Assembly (NCBI RefSeq): GCF_001921205.1
Contig: NZ_MSIE01000002.1
Span: forward strand, 1 to 64,000
DNA length: 64,000 nt
Source: Actinophytocola xanthii
GTDB lineage: Bacteria > Actinomycetota > Actinomycetes > Mycobacteriales > Pseudonocardiaceae
Reading direction: 5' to 3'
Made by a program: the position numbers and the translations under genes. A model generated the notes under the pieces. The model was not told where the DNA came from. It made no database searches and saw only the letters and a list, made by a program, of their open reading frames with translations. Below, piece by piece: positions 7,730 to 16,203 of the stretch. The stretch's first letter is position 1, and every line of letters begins with the position of its first letter.

Positions 7730-10700
7730 TCAGCCGACCGGGGTGAACTCGACCCAGTTCAGGTTGACCAGGCCGCTCGCCGGGCCACCGGGCACCGACC
7801 GGAACACCAGGTAGAGCCGGTGCTCGCCGACCGGTCCGGACACCGGCACGGTGTGGCTCGCCCACGCGTTCGTACCGCTGGTCGCCGGCAGGGTGGCGGT
7901 GGTCACCACCGGGCCGGTCGGCGAGTCGAGGCGCAGCTCGACTGCCGCCCGGGGGTTGCCGACGGTCGTCGCCGAGCCGCCCGAGTACCGGAACGTCACC
8001 GCGGAGGCGTCGCCCGGGTTGATCGGGGCGAAGGCGATGTGGTCGCCCGTGTCGATGCCGGTCAGGGCGGTCCCGCCACCCGTGTCGTTGCTGACCGTCA
8101 CGTCGACGCCCGATTTGACCTGGGCGTTCGCCGCCAGCTGGCGCGGGGTCTGGACGACCGCCTGGTCGATCGTGGTCAGTCCCGGCTGGCCGCCGCCGCC
8201 CAGGTCGGTGTACTGGGCGCTGATGCCGCCGTAGAGGTACCCGCCGGCGTGGTCGCCGCCGTCGGCGGGCGTGGGCAGCACCCCGCTACAGCCGGTGGTC
8301 GACCCCATGCCGTGCCCGTGGCTGTCGTGACCGAGGACGAAGGTCACCGTCACCCGCGAGCAGTCGATCGTGCCATCCTCCGGGTCGGTGACCGTCACCT
8401 CGAACGGGACGTCCTCGCCCCACTCGAAGAACGTGCCGCCCACCGGCGAGGTGACGCTCACTGTGGGCGCGGTGTTCCCGACGGTGATCGTCCGGGTGAG
8501 CACGGCCGTCTTGCCGCTGGAGTCGGTGACCGTCAGCTTGGCGGTGTAGGTCCCGTTGGTCGTGTACGTGAACGAGGGGCTCGGCTCGGTGGAGTCGACG
8601 GTTCCGTCGTTGGTGGAGTCCCAGGCGATCGAGATCGACTCACCCGGGTCCGGGTCGTGCGAGCCCGCGCTGGAGAACGCCACGGTGAGCGGTGCCGTAC
8701 CCGAGGTGGGGGTCGCGCTCATCGCCGGCACCGGGGAACGGGTGCCCTTGACGTACCGGATCACCGACAGCTGGGCGTCCGGGTTCGGGCGGAAGAACCC
8801 GTCGCCGTACTCCAGCACGTACAGGTTGCCGTCCGGACCGAACTCCATCTCCATCGGGTTGTCGAAGACGGTGCCGGGCAGGAACTGTTCGACGCCGACC
8901 AGGTTGCCCTTGCCGTCGGTCCGCATCATGAACAGCTTGTCCCGGGTGAACTCACCGAACACGACCGCGTTGTCGTAGTACTCCGGGAACTTGGTGTTCG
9001 ACGTGGACTCGCTGTCGTAGTCGTAGATCGGACCGCCGTGCGGACCGACACCGCCGGTGCCGATCACCGGCCACTTGAAGTCACACGGGGCGGGCGGCGT
9101 CACCAGGTACGAGCCGGCGCACGGGGTGCGTGCCTCGTAGGTGTACCAGAACTGCGGCTGCTGGACCGCCGGCAGCACGCGCAGACCAGTGTTGTGCCGC
9201 GAGTCGTTGACCGGCGCCCCGCAGTTGAACGCCGCACCCGAGATCTTGGTCTCGAAGTCGTAGTCGATGTAGGGCAGGCTCGGCGAGACGCAGAGCGGCC
9301 AGCCGTAGTTGCCGGCCTTGTTCGTGCTGAACCACCGGCCCGTGCCCTCCGGGCCCCTGGTGGGGCTCGACGTGCGTGCGTCGGGGGAGTAGTCGGCGAT
9401 GTAGAGCCGGCCCGAGGGGTCCACGTCGAACCGGAACGGGTTGCGCAGGCCCATCAGGAAGATCTCCGGCCGGGTCTTGCCCTCCTGGTCGGCCGACTCC
9501 GGGAACAGGTTCCCGTTGGGGACCGTGTAGGTGCCGTTCTCGCGCACCTTGATCCGCAGGACCTTGCCGCGCAGGTCGTTCGTGTTGGACGAGGACCGGC
9601 GCGCGTCGAAGCCAGGGCCCTGGTTCGTCGCGTCGTTGATCGGGGTGTACCCGTCGGACCCACCGGCGTTCGTGTCGTCGCCGGTGATCAGGTAGAGCAG
9701 ACCCCTGCCGTCGAACTTGACCTTGCCCGCGACGTGGCAGCAGATGCCGCGGTCGGCGTCCACCCGGATGATCTGCTGCTCGCTGGCCAGGTCCAGGTGC
9801 GGTGTCGGCGACTCGACCAGCTTGAAGCGGGACAGCTGGTTGTAGCCCTTGAACCGGTCCCACGCCGTGGGGTCGGTGCTGGTCGCCGGTGCGTCGCCCT
9901 CGTTCACACCCGGCGTCGAGGGGTCGTCGACCGGCGTGTTCAGCTTGGGTGAGTAGTAGACGTACACCCAGCGGTTGGTGGCGAAGTTCGGGTCGATCGA
10001 GAGGGTCTGCAGGCCGTCCTCGTCGTGGCTGTAGACCGGGATCGTGGTGATCACCGGGCTGGCGTCGGTGTCCGGGTCGTAGAGGCGGATCTCGCCGCCT
10101 CGGGTGTTGTGCAGGACCCGGCCGTCCGGCAGGACGGCGAGCGACATCGGTTCGCCCGGCTCGTCGTTGAGCGTGACCTTCTCGTAGTTGCCCAGCACCG
10201 TCGCGCCGCAATCGCCCGCGACCGCGCCGGCGGCCCACTGGATCCCGCCGAGCAGGTGGCCGCGTACGTTCTTGTTCCGGTAGGACTCGATGGAGTGGCC
10301 GAGCCCGGTGTACCAGGAACGCCCTCCGACGTGGTCCTGGCACCAGGCGACCGGGTGGTCGAAGCCCATCGTCCCACCGGTGAACGACTTCTCGTCCACA
10401 GTGGCCAGTACGTGCTGGCGTCCGCGGACGTTGGACGCGAAGTTGTACCACTCCTCGGTCAGCGTGAGCGTGCGCGCGACGGTTTTCGTCGAGGGGTGGG
10501 CGCGGTCGGCGACCTGTACGTTGCCCCGGCCCACGCTCGCCACACCGGCCACCTTCGTGCCGACGAGCTGCTGGTAGAACGCCCAGTCCGGCTCGGTCTC
10601 GGCGGCGGCGTGCACGCCGACGTAGCCGCCGCCGGCGCGGATGAAGCCCTCGAAGGCGCTTTGCTGGGTGTCGTTGAGGACGTTGCCGACGGTGTTCAGG

Positions 10701-10990
10701 AACACCACGGCGCGGAAGGTGGCCAGGCTTTCGGGAGTGAAGACGGCGGCGTCCTGGGTGGCGGTGACGGTGAAGCCGTTGGTGTTCGCCAGGTCCCGGA
10801 TCGTTTGCACACCGTCCTTAATGGACGGTCTACGTTCGCCATCGGTCTTGTGGAACACCAGCACCCGGTAGGTCTCGTCGGCGGCGGGCGAGGGAGCGGC
10901 GGCGGCCGGCGTGACGCCGCCGACGGCAAGGGCTGTCACGGCGACCAGGGCGGCAGCGGTGCCGGTGGCCGAACGGAGCGCACGGATCAT
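7730..10990 (-). CDS. secreted ThuA / glucose-sorbosone dehydrogenase / PKD / CBM6-like multidomain protein
   Basis: 1086 residues. Residues 1-32 are a Sec signal ending AAAA. Residues ~38-265 are a ThuA-like glutamine-amidotransferase-fold domain (VLVFHKTDGERRPSI; GGGYVGVHAAAETEPDW). Residues ~280-735 are a six-bladed glucose/sorbosone dehydrogenase propeller (MSLAVLPDGRVLHNTRGGEI, MGLRNPFRFDVDP, NPMEMEFGPDGNLYVLEYGDG); the family uses PQQ to oxidise sugars. Residues ~745-830 are a PKD domain (FSSAGSHDPDPGESISIAWD). A further beta domain and a CBM6-like domain (~960-1086, ending LVNLNWVEF) complete it. It lies 32 bases downstream of the isomerase gene in one operon and probably acts outside the cell on oligosaccharides or modified sugars. 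The substrate is not determinable. Confidence 0.88.
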   Translation of the reverse strand: MIRALRSATGTAAALVAVTALAVGGVTPAAAAPSPAADETYRVLVFHKTDGERRPSIKDGVQTIRDLANTNGFTVTATQDAAVFTPESLATFRAVVFLNTVGNVLNDTQQSAFEGFIRAGGGYVGVHAAAETEPDWAFYQQLVGTKVAGVASVGRGNVQVADRAHPSTKTVARTLTLTEEWYNFASNVRGRQHVLATVDEKSFTGGTMGFDHPVAWCQDHVGGRSWYTGLGHSIESYRNKNVRGHLLGGIQWAAGAVAGDCGATVLGNYEKVTLNDEPGEPMSLAVLPDGRVLHNTRGGEIRLYDPDTDASPVITTIPVYSHDEDGLQTLSIDPNFATNRWVYVYYSPKLNTPVDDPSTPGVNEGDAPATSTDPTAWDRFKGYNQLSRFKLVESPTPHLDLASEQQIIRVDADRGICCHVAGKVKFDGRGLLYLITGDDTNAGGSDGYTPINDATNQGPGFDARRSSSNTNDLRGKVLRIKVRENGTYTVPNGNLFPESADQEGKTRPEIFLMGLRNPFRFDVDPSGRLYIADYSPDARTSSPTRGPEGTGRWFSTNKAGNYGWPLCVSPSLPYIDYDFETKISGAAFNCGAPVNDSRHNTGLRVLPAVQQPQFWYTYEARTPCAGSYLVTPPAPCDFKWPVIGTGGVGPHGGPIYDYDSESTSNTKFPEYYDNAVVFGEFTRDKLFMMRTDGKGNLVGVEQFLPGTVFDNPMEMEFGPDGNLYVLEYGDGFFRPNPDAQLSVIRYVKGTRSPVPAMSATPTSGTAPLTVAFSSAGSHDPDPGESISIAWDSTNDGTVDSTEPSPSFTYTTNGTYTAKLTVTDSSGKTAVLTRTITVGNTAPTVSVTSPVGGTFFEWGEDVPFEVTVTDPEDGTIDCSRVTVTFVLGHDSHGHGMGSTTGCSGVLPTPADGGDHAGGYLYGGISAQYTDLGGGGQPGLTTIDQAVVQTPRQLAANAQVKSGVDVTVSNDTGGGTALTGIDTGDHIAFAPINPGDASAVTFRYSGGSATTVGNPRAAVELRLDSPTGPVVTTATLPATSGTNAWASHTVPVSGPVGEHRLYLVFRSVPGGPASGLVNLNWVEFTPVG

Positions 10991-11022
10991 GTTTTCTCCA
11001 GCTGCGGCAGGGGACGCGGAGG

Positions 11023-12108
11023 TCAGCGGCGGCGGTAGATGGTCAGCTCGGACATGTTGGTGTAGCTCAGCGCGGCGAAGTCCAGCGACTGCGCGGGCAG
11101 CGTGGTGCCGCCGGGTGCGGTGTCCTGCTCCCAGTTGGCGTGGTGGAAGTCCTGCTCGCCGATCGTCTGGAAGAACTGCTGGAAGTTGATGTCGCCCTCG
11201 CCGAGCGGCACCATGTCGTAGCCGTTGCCCGCGGTCGGGTTCTTGTTGCCGTCCTTGGCGTGGAACAGCGGGAACCGCGTCGTGCGCGGGGCGACGGTGA
11301 GGATCGGGTCGAACACGTCGGTCCGCTGCCGACCGAGGCGGTCGGTGTAGGTGTGGTGCTTGAAGCGGGCGACGTAGGCCCAGAACACGTCCATCTCGAA
11401 GAAGACGTACCGGGGGTCGGTCCTGTCGAAGAAGTACTCGAGGCGGCGGAGGCCGGAGGAGCGGGTGGGCTTGCCGTTGGCGTCCAGGGGGCCGGCGTCG
11501 AGGAGGAAGCTGTAGGCGGCGTCGTGGTTGTGGGTGTACAGGCGGAGCCCGCGTGCCCGTGCCGTTCGGCCGAGGTCGTTCCAGGTGTCGGCGGCGGCGT
11601 CCCAGTCGGGGCGGTAGGCGCTGTTGGTGGGGTCGCTGCCGGTGCCGATGTTGCGCATGCCCAGTTCCTGGGCGATGTCGAGCTGTTGTTCGAAGGTGGC
11701 GGGGTTGATCTGGGTGTGGGTGCCGTTGGCGACCAGGCCGTTGTCGTCGAGGATCTTGCGGATCTCGCGTGGGGTGATCTGGCGGCCGAGGATCGAGGTG
11801 TGCTGGTTGTAGCCGGCGAACTCGATCTCCTTGTAGCCGATCTCGGCGAGGCGGGCCAGGACGCGTTCGAAGCCGTAGGGGACGCCGGAGGTGTCGGGTG
11901 CGGCCGTGATGCGGTCGCGGACGCTGTAGAGGATGATGCCGCGGTTGCGGGGTGGGATGAGGGGCTCTGGTCTCAGCCTGCCGTGTCGGGTGTCGGCGAG
12001 GGCTGGGGTGGCCGTGGTGAGGATGGGGAGGCCGGCGGCGGTCAGGGCGGCTGCGGCTGTGGCGGAGGCTTGAAAGACGTTTCTGCGGGTGACGGCGTTG
12101 TCAGGCAT
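11023..12108 (-). CDS. Tat-exported sugar-phosphate isomerase/epimerase-like TIM-barrel protein
   Basis: 361 residues from ATG 12108, preceded by AAAGG. The open frame extends further upstream but the extension has no signal and overlaps the inverted repeat. Residues 1-40 form a twin-arginine signal (TRRNVFQASATAAAALTAAG). The body is an AP-endonuclease-2/xylose-isomerase-like TIM barrel: IILYSVRD, LARLAEIGYKEIEFAGYN, LRLYTHNHDAAY, VFFEMDVFW and PLFHAKD contain the metal-binding Glu, His and Asp of the family. Partnership with the ThuA/dehydrogenase protein suggests handling of an oxidised sugar such as a 3-keto-glycoside; that is inference. Confidence 0.85.
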   Translation of the reverse strand: MPDNAVTRRNVFQASATAAAALTAAGLPILTTATPALADTRHGRLRPEPLIPPRNRGIILYSVRDRITAAPDTSGVPYGFERVLARLAEIGYKEIEFAGYNQHTSILGRQITPREIRKILDDNGLVANGTHTQINPATFEQQLDIAQELGMRNIGTGSDPTNSAYRPDWDAAADTWNDLGRTARARGLRLYTHNHDAAYSFLLDAGPLDANGKPTRSSGLRRLEYFFDRTDPRYVFFEMDVFWAYVARFKHHTYTDRLGRQRTDVFDPILTVAPRTTRFPLFHAKDGNKNPTAGNGYDMVPLGEGDINFQQFFQTIGEQDFHHANWEQDTAPGGTTLPAQSLDFAALSYTNMSELTIYRRR

Positions 12109-12367
12109 GGGGGGCCTTTGCTGGTGGGAAGGCATTGGGGCGAGTATTGCATGGTTTTGGCGAACTCCGGCTGACTTTTGTTGGTTAGTGACAGAAGTGG
12201 GCTGGGCGGGTAGGGTCCGCGCGGTTTGGCTGGGCTGAGGGGGCTGGGTTTGCTCAGGGCTGTGCGGGCTGGGGCTGCTCGGGGCTGCCTTGATGTCCTC
12301 GCCGGACGGGCAGGTCTCTGGGATGCCGGGGGGTGGGGAGGCGGGTGCGGTTGGGTGCGGCTCGGGG

Positions 12368-12499
12368 CCTGGCATCCCGTCGACCTCCCTGAGGGCTATC
12401 ACTCCGCGTCAAGGGGCGTGGGGGGCTCGTTGGGGTTGGGTGGTGGAGGGCCCCTTGACGCGAAGTGATCGGGCTTCGCCAGGTCGACGGGATGCCAGG
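12368..12499. repeat. 132-bp imperfect inverted repeat (MITE- or REP-like)
   Basis: The arms 12368-12417 and 12450-12499 are about 50 bases each. The outermost 19 bases match perfectly and the inner 21 match at 19. A ten-base internal block differs between arms, but in each arm can form its own tiny hairpin. The central spacer is 32 bases. There is no reading frame inside and no obvious target-site duplication. Confidence 0.8.
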
Positions 12500-12564
12500 A
12501 GGCTCCTCTATGGGGTTTGGGTTGGGGGTGGGCGTTGTGGGGGAGGGGTTGGGGGTCGTATGTT

Positions 12565-12588
12565 GGGTTTGGGAGCGCTCCCAAACCC
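12565..12588. promoter_or_regulatory. CebR/LacI-family operator
   Basis: A perfect 24-bp palindrome whose 14-bp core TGGGAGCGCTCCCA (12570-12583) is identical to the streptomycete CebR operator that represses cellulase and cellobiose-uptake genes. It lies 41 bases upstream of the start of the secreted protein at 12630, well placed to block its transcription. Confidence 0.85.
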
Positions 12589-12629
12589 GGGCTCGGGTGT
12601 TGTGTATTGGTTCTGTGGAGGAGGTTGTT

Positions 12630-13418
12630 ATGCGGTGGGGTGTTGGGGTCGTGGTGTTGAGTTTGGGAGCTTTGGTGGGGGTTGGGATGGGTGGAGAGAA
12701 GGGTGGAGAGAGGGGTGGGGTGGGGGAGGTGAGGGCTGCTGCTTGTCCTTCTGGGGCGTTTTGTGATGGGTTCGAGGATCAGGTGGGGGTTACGCCTTCT
12801 GGGGAGTGGAGCGTGGTGTTCCCCAACTGTCAGGGGACGGGGAGGGCGGTGGTGGACAGCTCTGTCGCGCATGAGGGGCTCCGGTCGGTGCGGGTTGATG
12901 GGGGGAGTGGGTACTGCGACCACGTCTTCGTGCGGACTACGCGGGGGGTGGGTGGGTCGGCCTTGTTCGCTCGGTTCTTCGTGCGGCACACGATTGCATT
13001 GCCTGATGCACATGTGACGTTTCTGGCCATGCGGGATGTGACAGACGGGGGGAAAGATCTGCGGATGGGTGGGCAGAACCGGGCGTTGCAGTGGAACCGG
13101 GAGTCCGATGACGCGACCCTGCCCGAGCAGAGTCCGGCGGGGGTCGCGCAGAGTGTGCCGCTCGCGGTGGGGGAGTGGGTGTGTGTCGAGTTCGGGGTGA
13201 CCGGGTCCGAACTCCGGACGTGGGTGAACGGGAGTGAGGTCGCCGGGCTCCACGTGGACACCACGCCTACCCCGGACATCGACTCGCAGTGGTTGCGGCG
13301 GGGGCCGTGGACGCCGTCCTTGAGTGACTTCCGGTTCGGGTGGGAGAGCTACGGCAGCAGTGGCGACACCTTGTGGTTCGACGACGTCGCCCTGGGATCG
13401 TCTCGGATTGGGTGCTGA
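12630..13418 (+). CDS. secreted jelly-roll protein, possibly Cip1-like, cellobiose-regulated
   Basis: 262 residues from ATG 12630, preceded by GGAGGAGG. A hydrophobic signal (WGVGVVVLSLGALVGVGMGG) precedes a mature protein opening with CPSGAFCDGFED. Conserved-looking blocks include DSSVAHEGLRSVRVDGG, VTFLAMRDVTDGGKDLRMGG, EWVCVEFGV, LRTWVNGSEVAGL and a terminal DTLWFDDVALGSSRIGC. This is the pattern of a concanavalin-like beta-sandwich of the polysaccharide-lyase/Cip1 type; I recall related actinobacterial proteins but could not compare them. The upstream CebR box points to a role in cellulose or plant-polysaccharide attack. Codon use in the first third is skewed to G and T. Confidence 0.65.
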   Translation: MRWGVGVVVLSLGALVGVGMGGEKGGERGGVGEVRAAACPSGAFCDGFEDQVGVTPSGEWSVVFPNCQGTGRAVVDSSVAHEGLRSVRVDGGSGYCDHVFVRTTRGVGGSALFARFFVRHTIALPDAHVTFLAMRDVTDGGKDLRMGGQNRALQWNRESDDATLPEQSPAGVAQSVPLAVGEWVCVEFGVTGSELRTWVNGSEVAGLHVDTTPTPDIDSQWLRRGPWTPSLSDFRFGWESYGSSGDTLWFDDVALGSSRIGC

Positions 13419-13506
13419 GGACTGCCGCTGCTCGTTGCCTGCGCTGTGAACCAGGCGACCGGCTCCTGACGTATACGAGACACACTGTATCGGAAACGTC
13501 ACCACG

Positions 13507-13518
13507 TACACTCTGTCC
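13507..13518 (+). promoter_or_regulatory. -10 element for leaderless TetR gene, with upstream palindrome
   Basis: TACACT (13507-13512) ends six bases before the GTG at 13519, which predicts a leaderless transcript. A perfect CGTATACG palindrome (13470-13477) upstream may be part of an operator. No clear -35 is visible. Confidence 0.45.
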
Positions 13519-14112
13519 GTGCCAAGATTGTGGAGCGAAACGATCGACGCGCATCGCCGCGAGGTTCGCGACGCGATCCTGGACACCACGGCCCGGTTGG
13601 CGGCCGAGCACGGCGTCCTGTCGGTGACCATGTCGCAGATCGCCGAGCGGACGGGCATCGGACGTGCCACGTTGTACAAGTACTTTCCGGACGTCGAAGC
13701 GATCCTGTTCGCGTGGCACGAACGGCAGATCGCCAGTCACCTCGAACTTCTCGCCCAGGTCCGAGATCAGGCGGACGACGCGGGCACGCGACTCGAGGCC
13801 GTACTCAAGGCGTATGCCATGATCCACCACCAGCGGGTGCGACACCACCAACACAAGCACCACGGCGCGGAACTCGCCAGCTTCCTGCACCAGGACAAGC
13901 ACATTGCCGCGGCGCAGCAGCAGGTCCACTCCATGATCAGCGAGCTGCTGACCGCGGTCGCCGACGCCGGCGACCTCCGCGACGATGTCCCACCCCACGA
14001 ACTCGCCACCTACTGCCTGCACGCCCTCGACGCGGCCAGCACCCTGCCCTCCAAGGCGGCGGTCGGGCGGCTCGTCACGGTCGTCCTGACCGCCTTGCGC
14101 CCACGGCCCTGA
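13519..14112 (+). CDS. TetR-family transcriptional regulator
   Basis: 197 residues from GTG 13519. The N-terminal TetR DNA-binding domain is clear: AILDTTARLAAEHGVLSVTMSQIAERTGIGRATLYKYFPDVEAIL. The C-terminal ligand-binding half contains an unusual histidine-rich helix (MIHHQRVRHHQHKHHGAEL, residues ~101-119), which could bind a metal or simply be a family trait. There is no convincing target gene besides itself: the neighbours are the CebR-linked secreted protein upstream and a convergent two-component operon downstream. Confidence 0.85.
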   Translation: MPRLWSETIDAHRREVRDAILDTTARLAAEHGVLSVTMSQIAERTGIGRATLYKYFPDVEAILFAWHERQIASHLELLAQVRDQADDAGTRLEAVLKAYAMIHHQRVRHHQHKHHGAELASFLHQDKHIAAAQQQVHSMISELLTAVADAGDLRDDVPPHELATYCLHALDAASTLPSKAAVGRLVTVVLTALRPRP

Positions 14113-14160
14113 CCCGACCTGGTCCCCTACCGGTCGCGTTCCTCATTCTGAACCGATCGC

Positions 14161-14811
14161 TCAGGGGGTCAGGCCGGCCTGGTGGGCGAGGATCGCGGCC
14201 TGGACCCGGTTGCGGGTCCCGAGCTTGTCCAGAATCGAGCTGACGTGGGCTTTCACCGTGCCCTCGACGATGAAGAGGGCGGCCGCTATCTCGGCGTTGG
14301 AGTGGCCGGCGGCCAACAGCACAAGGACATCGCGTTCGCGGTCGGTGAGGGTTGTGATGACGCGGCGGGCCTCGTCGTGGGGGCCTTGGGTGCGGTAGCT
14401 CGCGATGACGCGGCGGGCTACGGCGGGGGACAGGTAGGCGGCGCCGCCGGCTACGGCGTGGACGGCGGTGAGCAGTTCGCGGGGGTCGGACGCCTTGAGG
14501 AGGAAGCCGTCCGCGCCGCCGGTGAGGGCTCGGGTTATGTAGTCGTCCTGGCCGAACGTGGTCAACATGATCACTGCCGTCGTGGGGGCGACGACGGCGA
14601 TCTCCTGGGCGGCTTGGAGGCCGTCGAGGTCGGGCATGCGGATGTCCAGCAGGGCCACCTGGGGGCGGTGGGCGCGGACGAGGTCCACCGCCGTGCGGCC
14701 GGTGCGGGCTTCGGCGACGACCTCGATGTCGGGGTCGGTGGCCAGGATGGCGCGGACGCCGGCGCGGACCATGGCCTCGTCGTCGGCCAGGACCACCTGG
14801 ATGGGGGTCAT
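14161..14811 (-). CDS. NarL/LuxR-family response regulator
   Basis: 216 residues. The receiver domain (residues 1-120) has VLADDEAMVRAGV with the acidic pair, the phospho-acceptor Asp in VALLDIRMPDLDG, the Thr in IMLTTFGQD and the Lys in FLLKASDP. The LuxR helix-turn-helix is at ~150-215 (LTDRERDVLVLLAAGHSNAEIAAALFIVEGTVKAHVSSIL). Its ATG overlaps the histidine-kinase stop as ATGA, so the two are made together as a DesK/DesR-like pair. Confidence 0.92.
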   Translation of the reverse strand: MTPIQVVLADDEAMVRAGVRAILATDPDIEVVAEARTGRTAVDLVRAHRPQVALLDIRMPDLDGLQAAQEIAVVAPTTAVIMLTTFGQDDYITRALTGGADGFLLKASDPRELLTAVHAVAGGAAYLSPAVARRVIASYRTQGPHDEARRVITTLTDRERDVLVLLAAGHSNAEIAAALFIVEGTVKAHVSSILDKLGTRNRVQAAILAHQAGLTP

Positions 14812-16172
14812 GCCTGTTCCAGGCGGCTTGTCGAGACCAGCACGTCCTCGGCGAAGCAGAGTTGGTAGACGTCGGGGCCGAGGTCGAACAGGCCGTCGCC
14901 GACGTGGTAGTAGCGGCAGGTGGCCCCGGTGGGGTGGGGCGGGGTGGCGACGACCCTGGGCTCTCGGCCGATGTCCTGCGGCGGGAGCAGGCGCTCGACC
15001 TCCGACCGCGGCTGGCCGGGATGGAGGGCCTGGAAACGGTCGGGCGGGAGGCCCGTCCGGGTACCGGTGACGAGCTGGACCGCGGCCAGGGCTGCCAGCA
15101 ACGTCAGGGCGAGGCCCAGGGGGAGCGTGGCCGTCTGGAGAAGCTCGCGCCTGGTCAGGCGTCTGCTGACGCCCAGGTCGACCTCGAGCGGGCCGTCGTC
15201 GTCCTGAGGGCTGGCGTGGTCGGGCAGAACGGCGGTGACGGCCCATCCGCCGTCGGGGCTCGGGCCGGCATGGAGGGAGCCGCCGGCGACCCGGACGCGC
15301 TCGTCGAGGCTGATCAGACCCTGGCCCGCTCGTTCCCGGGCCGGCGGGTCGGCGGCCGGGGCGTTCGCGATCTCGATGCGGGTGTGGGCGTTCTGGCGGG
15401 CGAGGGTGACGGTCACGGCGGCGCCGGGGGCGTGTCTGGTGGCGTTGGTGAGGGACTCCTGGACCAGGCGGTGAGCCGCCTGGCCCGCCATCGGCGACCA
15501 CGCGGGGGGCGGGCCGATGCGGTGGAACTGGACGGGAAGGCCGGCCGTGGCGGCCCGGCGGACCAGGTTCTCGATGGTCTCGTCGACAGGACGCAGGTCG
15601 GCGGCGGCGTCGGTGCTGCCGAGCACCTGGACGATCTCGTGCAGGCGGTCGGTGGCGCGGACGGCGCACACCCGCAGGTTCGCCGCGGAGCGGCGTTGTT
15701 CCTCGGTGATCCCGCCGGCCAGCTCCAGGGCGCCGCCGTGCAGGGCGATCAGGGCCAGCTCGTGCCCGAGCGCGTCGTGCATGTCCTGGGCGATGCGGGC
15801 GCGCTCGCGCAGCCGGGCCTGCTGGGCGACGATGACCCTTTCGCGGTCGGCCTGTTCGGCGCGCAGGCGCCGGTAGCGGCCGAACCACCACGGGAGCACC
15901 GAGGACACGAGCTCGACCGAGACGACCGTGACCCAGTGGCCGAGCGGGTCCGGGGAGCGCCAGAACGCCAGGGCCAGGCCGGCGAAACCGACGGCGGTGA
16001 ACACCCCGAGTGCGAGCGGGAAGGACACCATCGCGCGGCCCGCGGGGTAGGCCAGCGCGATCATGACCAACGGAAGCCAGTCGGGAGTGGTATCGCGAAC
16101 CTCGGTGAGGGAGAGCGCGCTGGACACGGCCAGCAGCGGCGCCCAGGCCAGGTCGGCTCGCCGGTTTCGCAC
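14808..16172 (-). CDS. DesK-type sensor histidine kinase with extra C-terminal membrane-anchored extracytoplasmic domain
   Basis: 454 residues from GTG 16172. About four membrane segments lie in residues 1-105. The HisKA_3 dimerisation helix with the phospho-histidine is RARIAQDMHDALGHELAL (His ~132), and the HATPase domain has LVQESLTNATRHAPG and GQGLISLDERV (~235-335). After the kinase core the chain continues: another membrane segment (LLQTATLPLGLALTLLAALAAV, ~345-375) and a ~75-residue domain outside with LHPGQPRSEVERLLPP, which recalls SmpA/BamE-like folds. That tail is unusual for this family and may be an additional sensor. Confidence 0.88.
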   Translation of the reverse strand: MRNRRADLAWAPLLAVSSALSLTEVRDTTPDWLPLVMIALAYPAGRAMVSFPLALGVFTAVGFAGLALAFWRSPDPLGHWVTVVSVELVSSVLPWWFGRYRRLRAEQADRERVIVAQQARLRERARIAQDMHDALGHELALIALHGGALELAGGITEEQRRSAANLRVCAVRATDRLHEIVQVLGSTDAAADLRPVDETIENLVRRAATAGLPVQFHRIGPPPAWSPMAGQAAHRLVQESLTNATRHAPGAAVTVTLARQNAHTRIEIANAPAADPPARERAGQGLISLDERVRVAGGSLHAGPSPDGGWAVTAVLPDHASPQDDDGPLEVDLGVSRRLTRRELLQTATLPLGLALTLLAALAAVQLVTGTRTGLPPDRFQALHPGQPRSEVERLLPPQDIGREPRVVATPPHPTGATCRYYHVGDGLFDLGPDVYQLCFAEDVLVSTSRLEQA

Positions 16173-16203
16173 GGGGGCAACCCTACAAACCCGGGGCGGG
16201 GCG

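Larger units (their letters stand above)
12109..12629. other. 521-bp divergent intergenic region, G/T-rich on the plus strand
   Basis: Between the minus-strand isomerase gene and the plus-strand secreted protein I see no credible gene. The region holds a 132-bp inverted repeat (12368-12499), a possibly degenerate relative of one arm around 12290-12335, and a perfect CebR-type palindrome (12565-12588). The plus strand is strongly enriched in G and T and poor in C, unlike the rest of the window. Confidence 0.7.

Noticed and set aside
7697-9952. 751-residue plus-strand frame opposite the glucose dehydrogenase gene
   Set aside because: Composition is a mirror of the minus-strand gene, no signal or domain; the dehydrogenase has multiple strong motifs.
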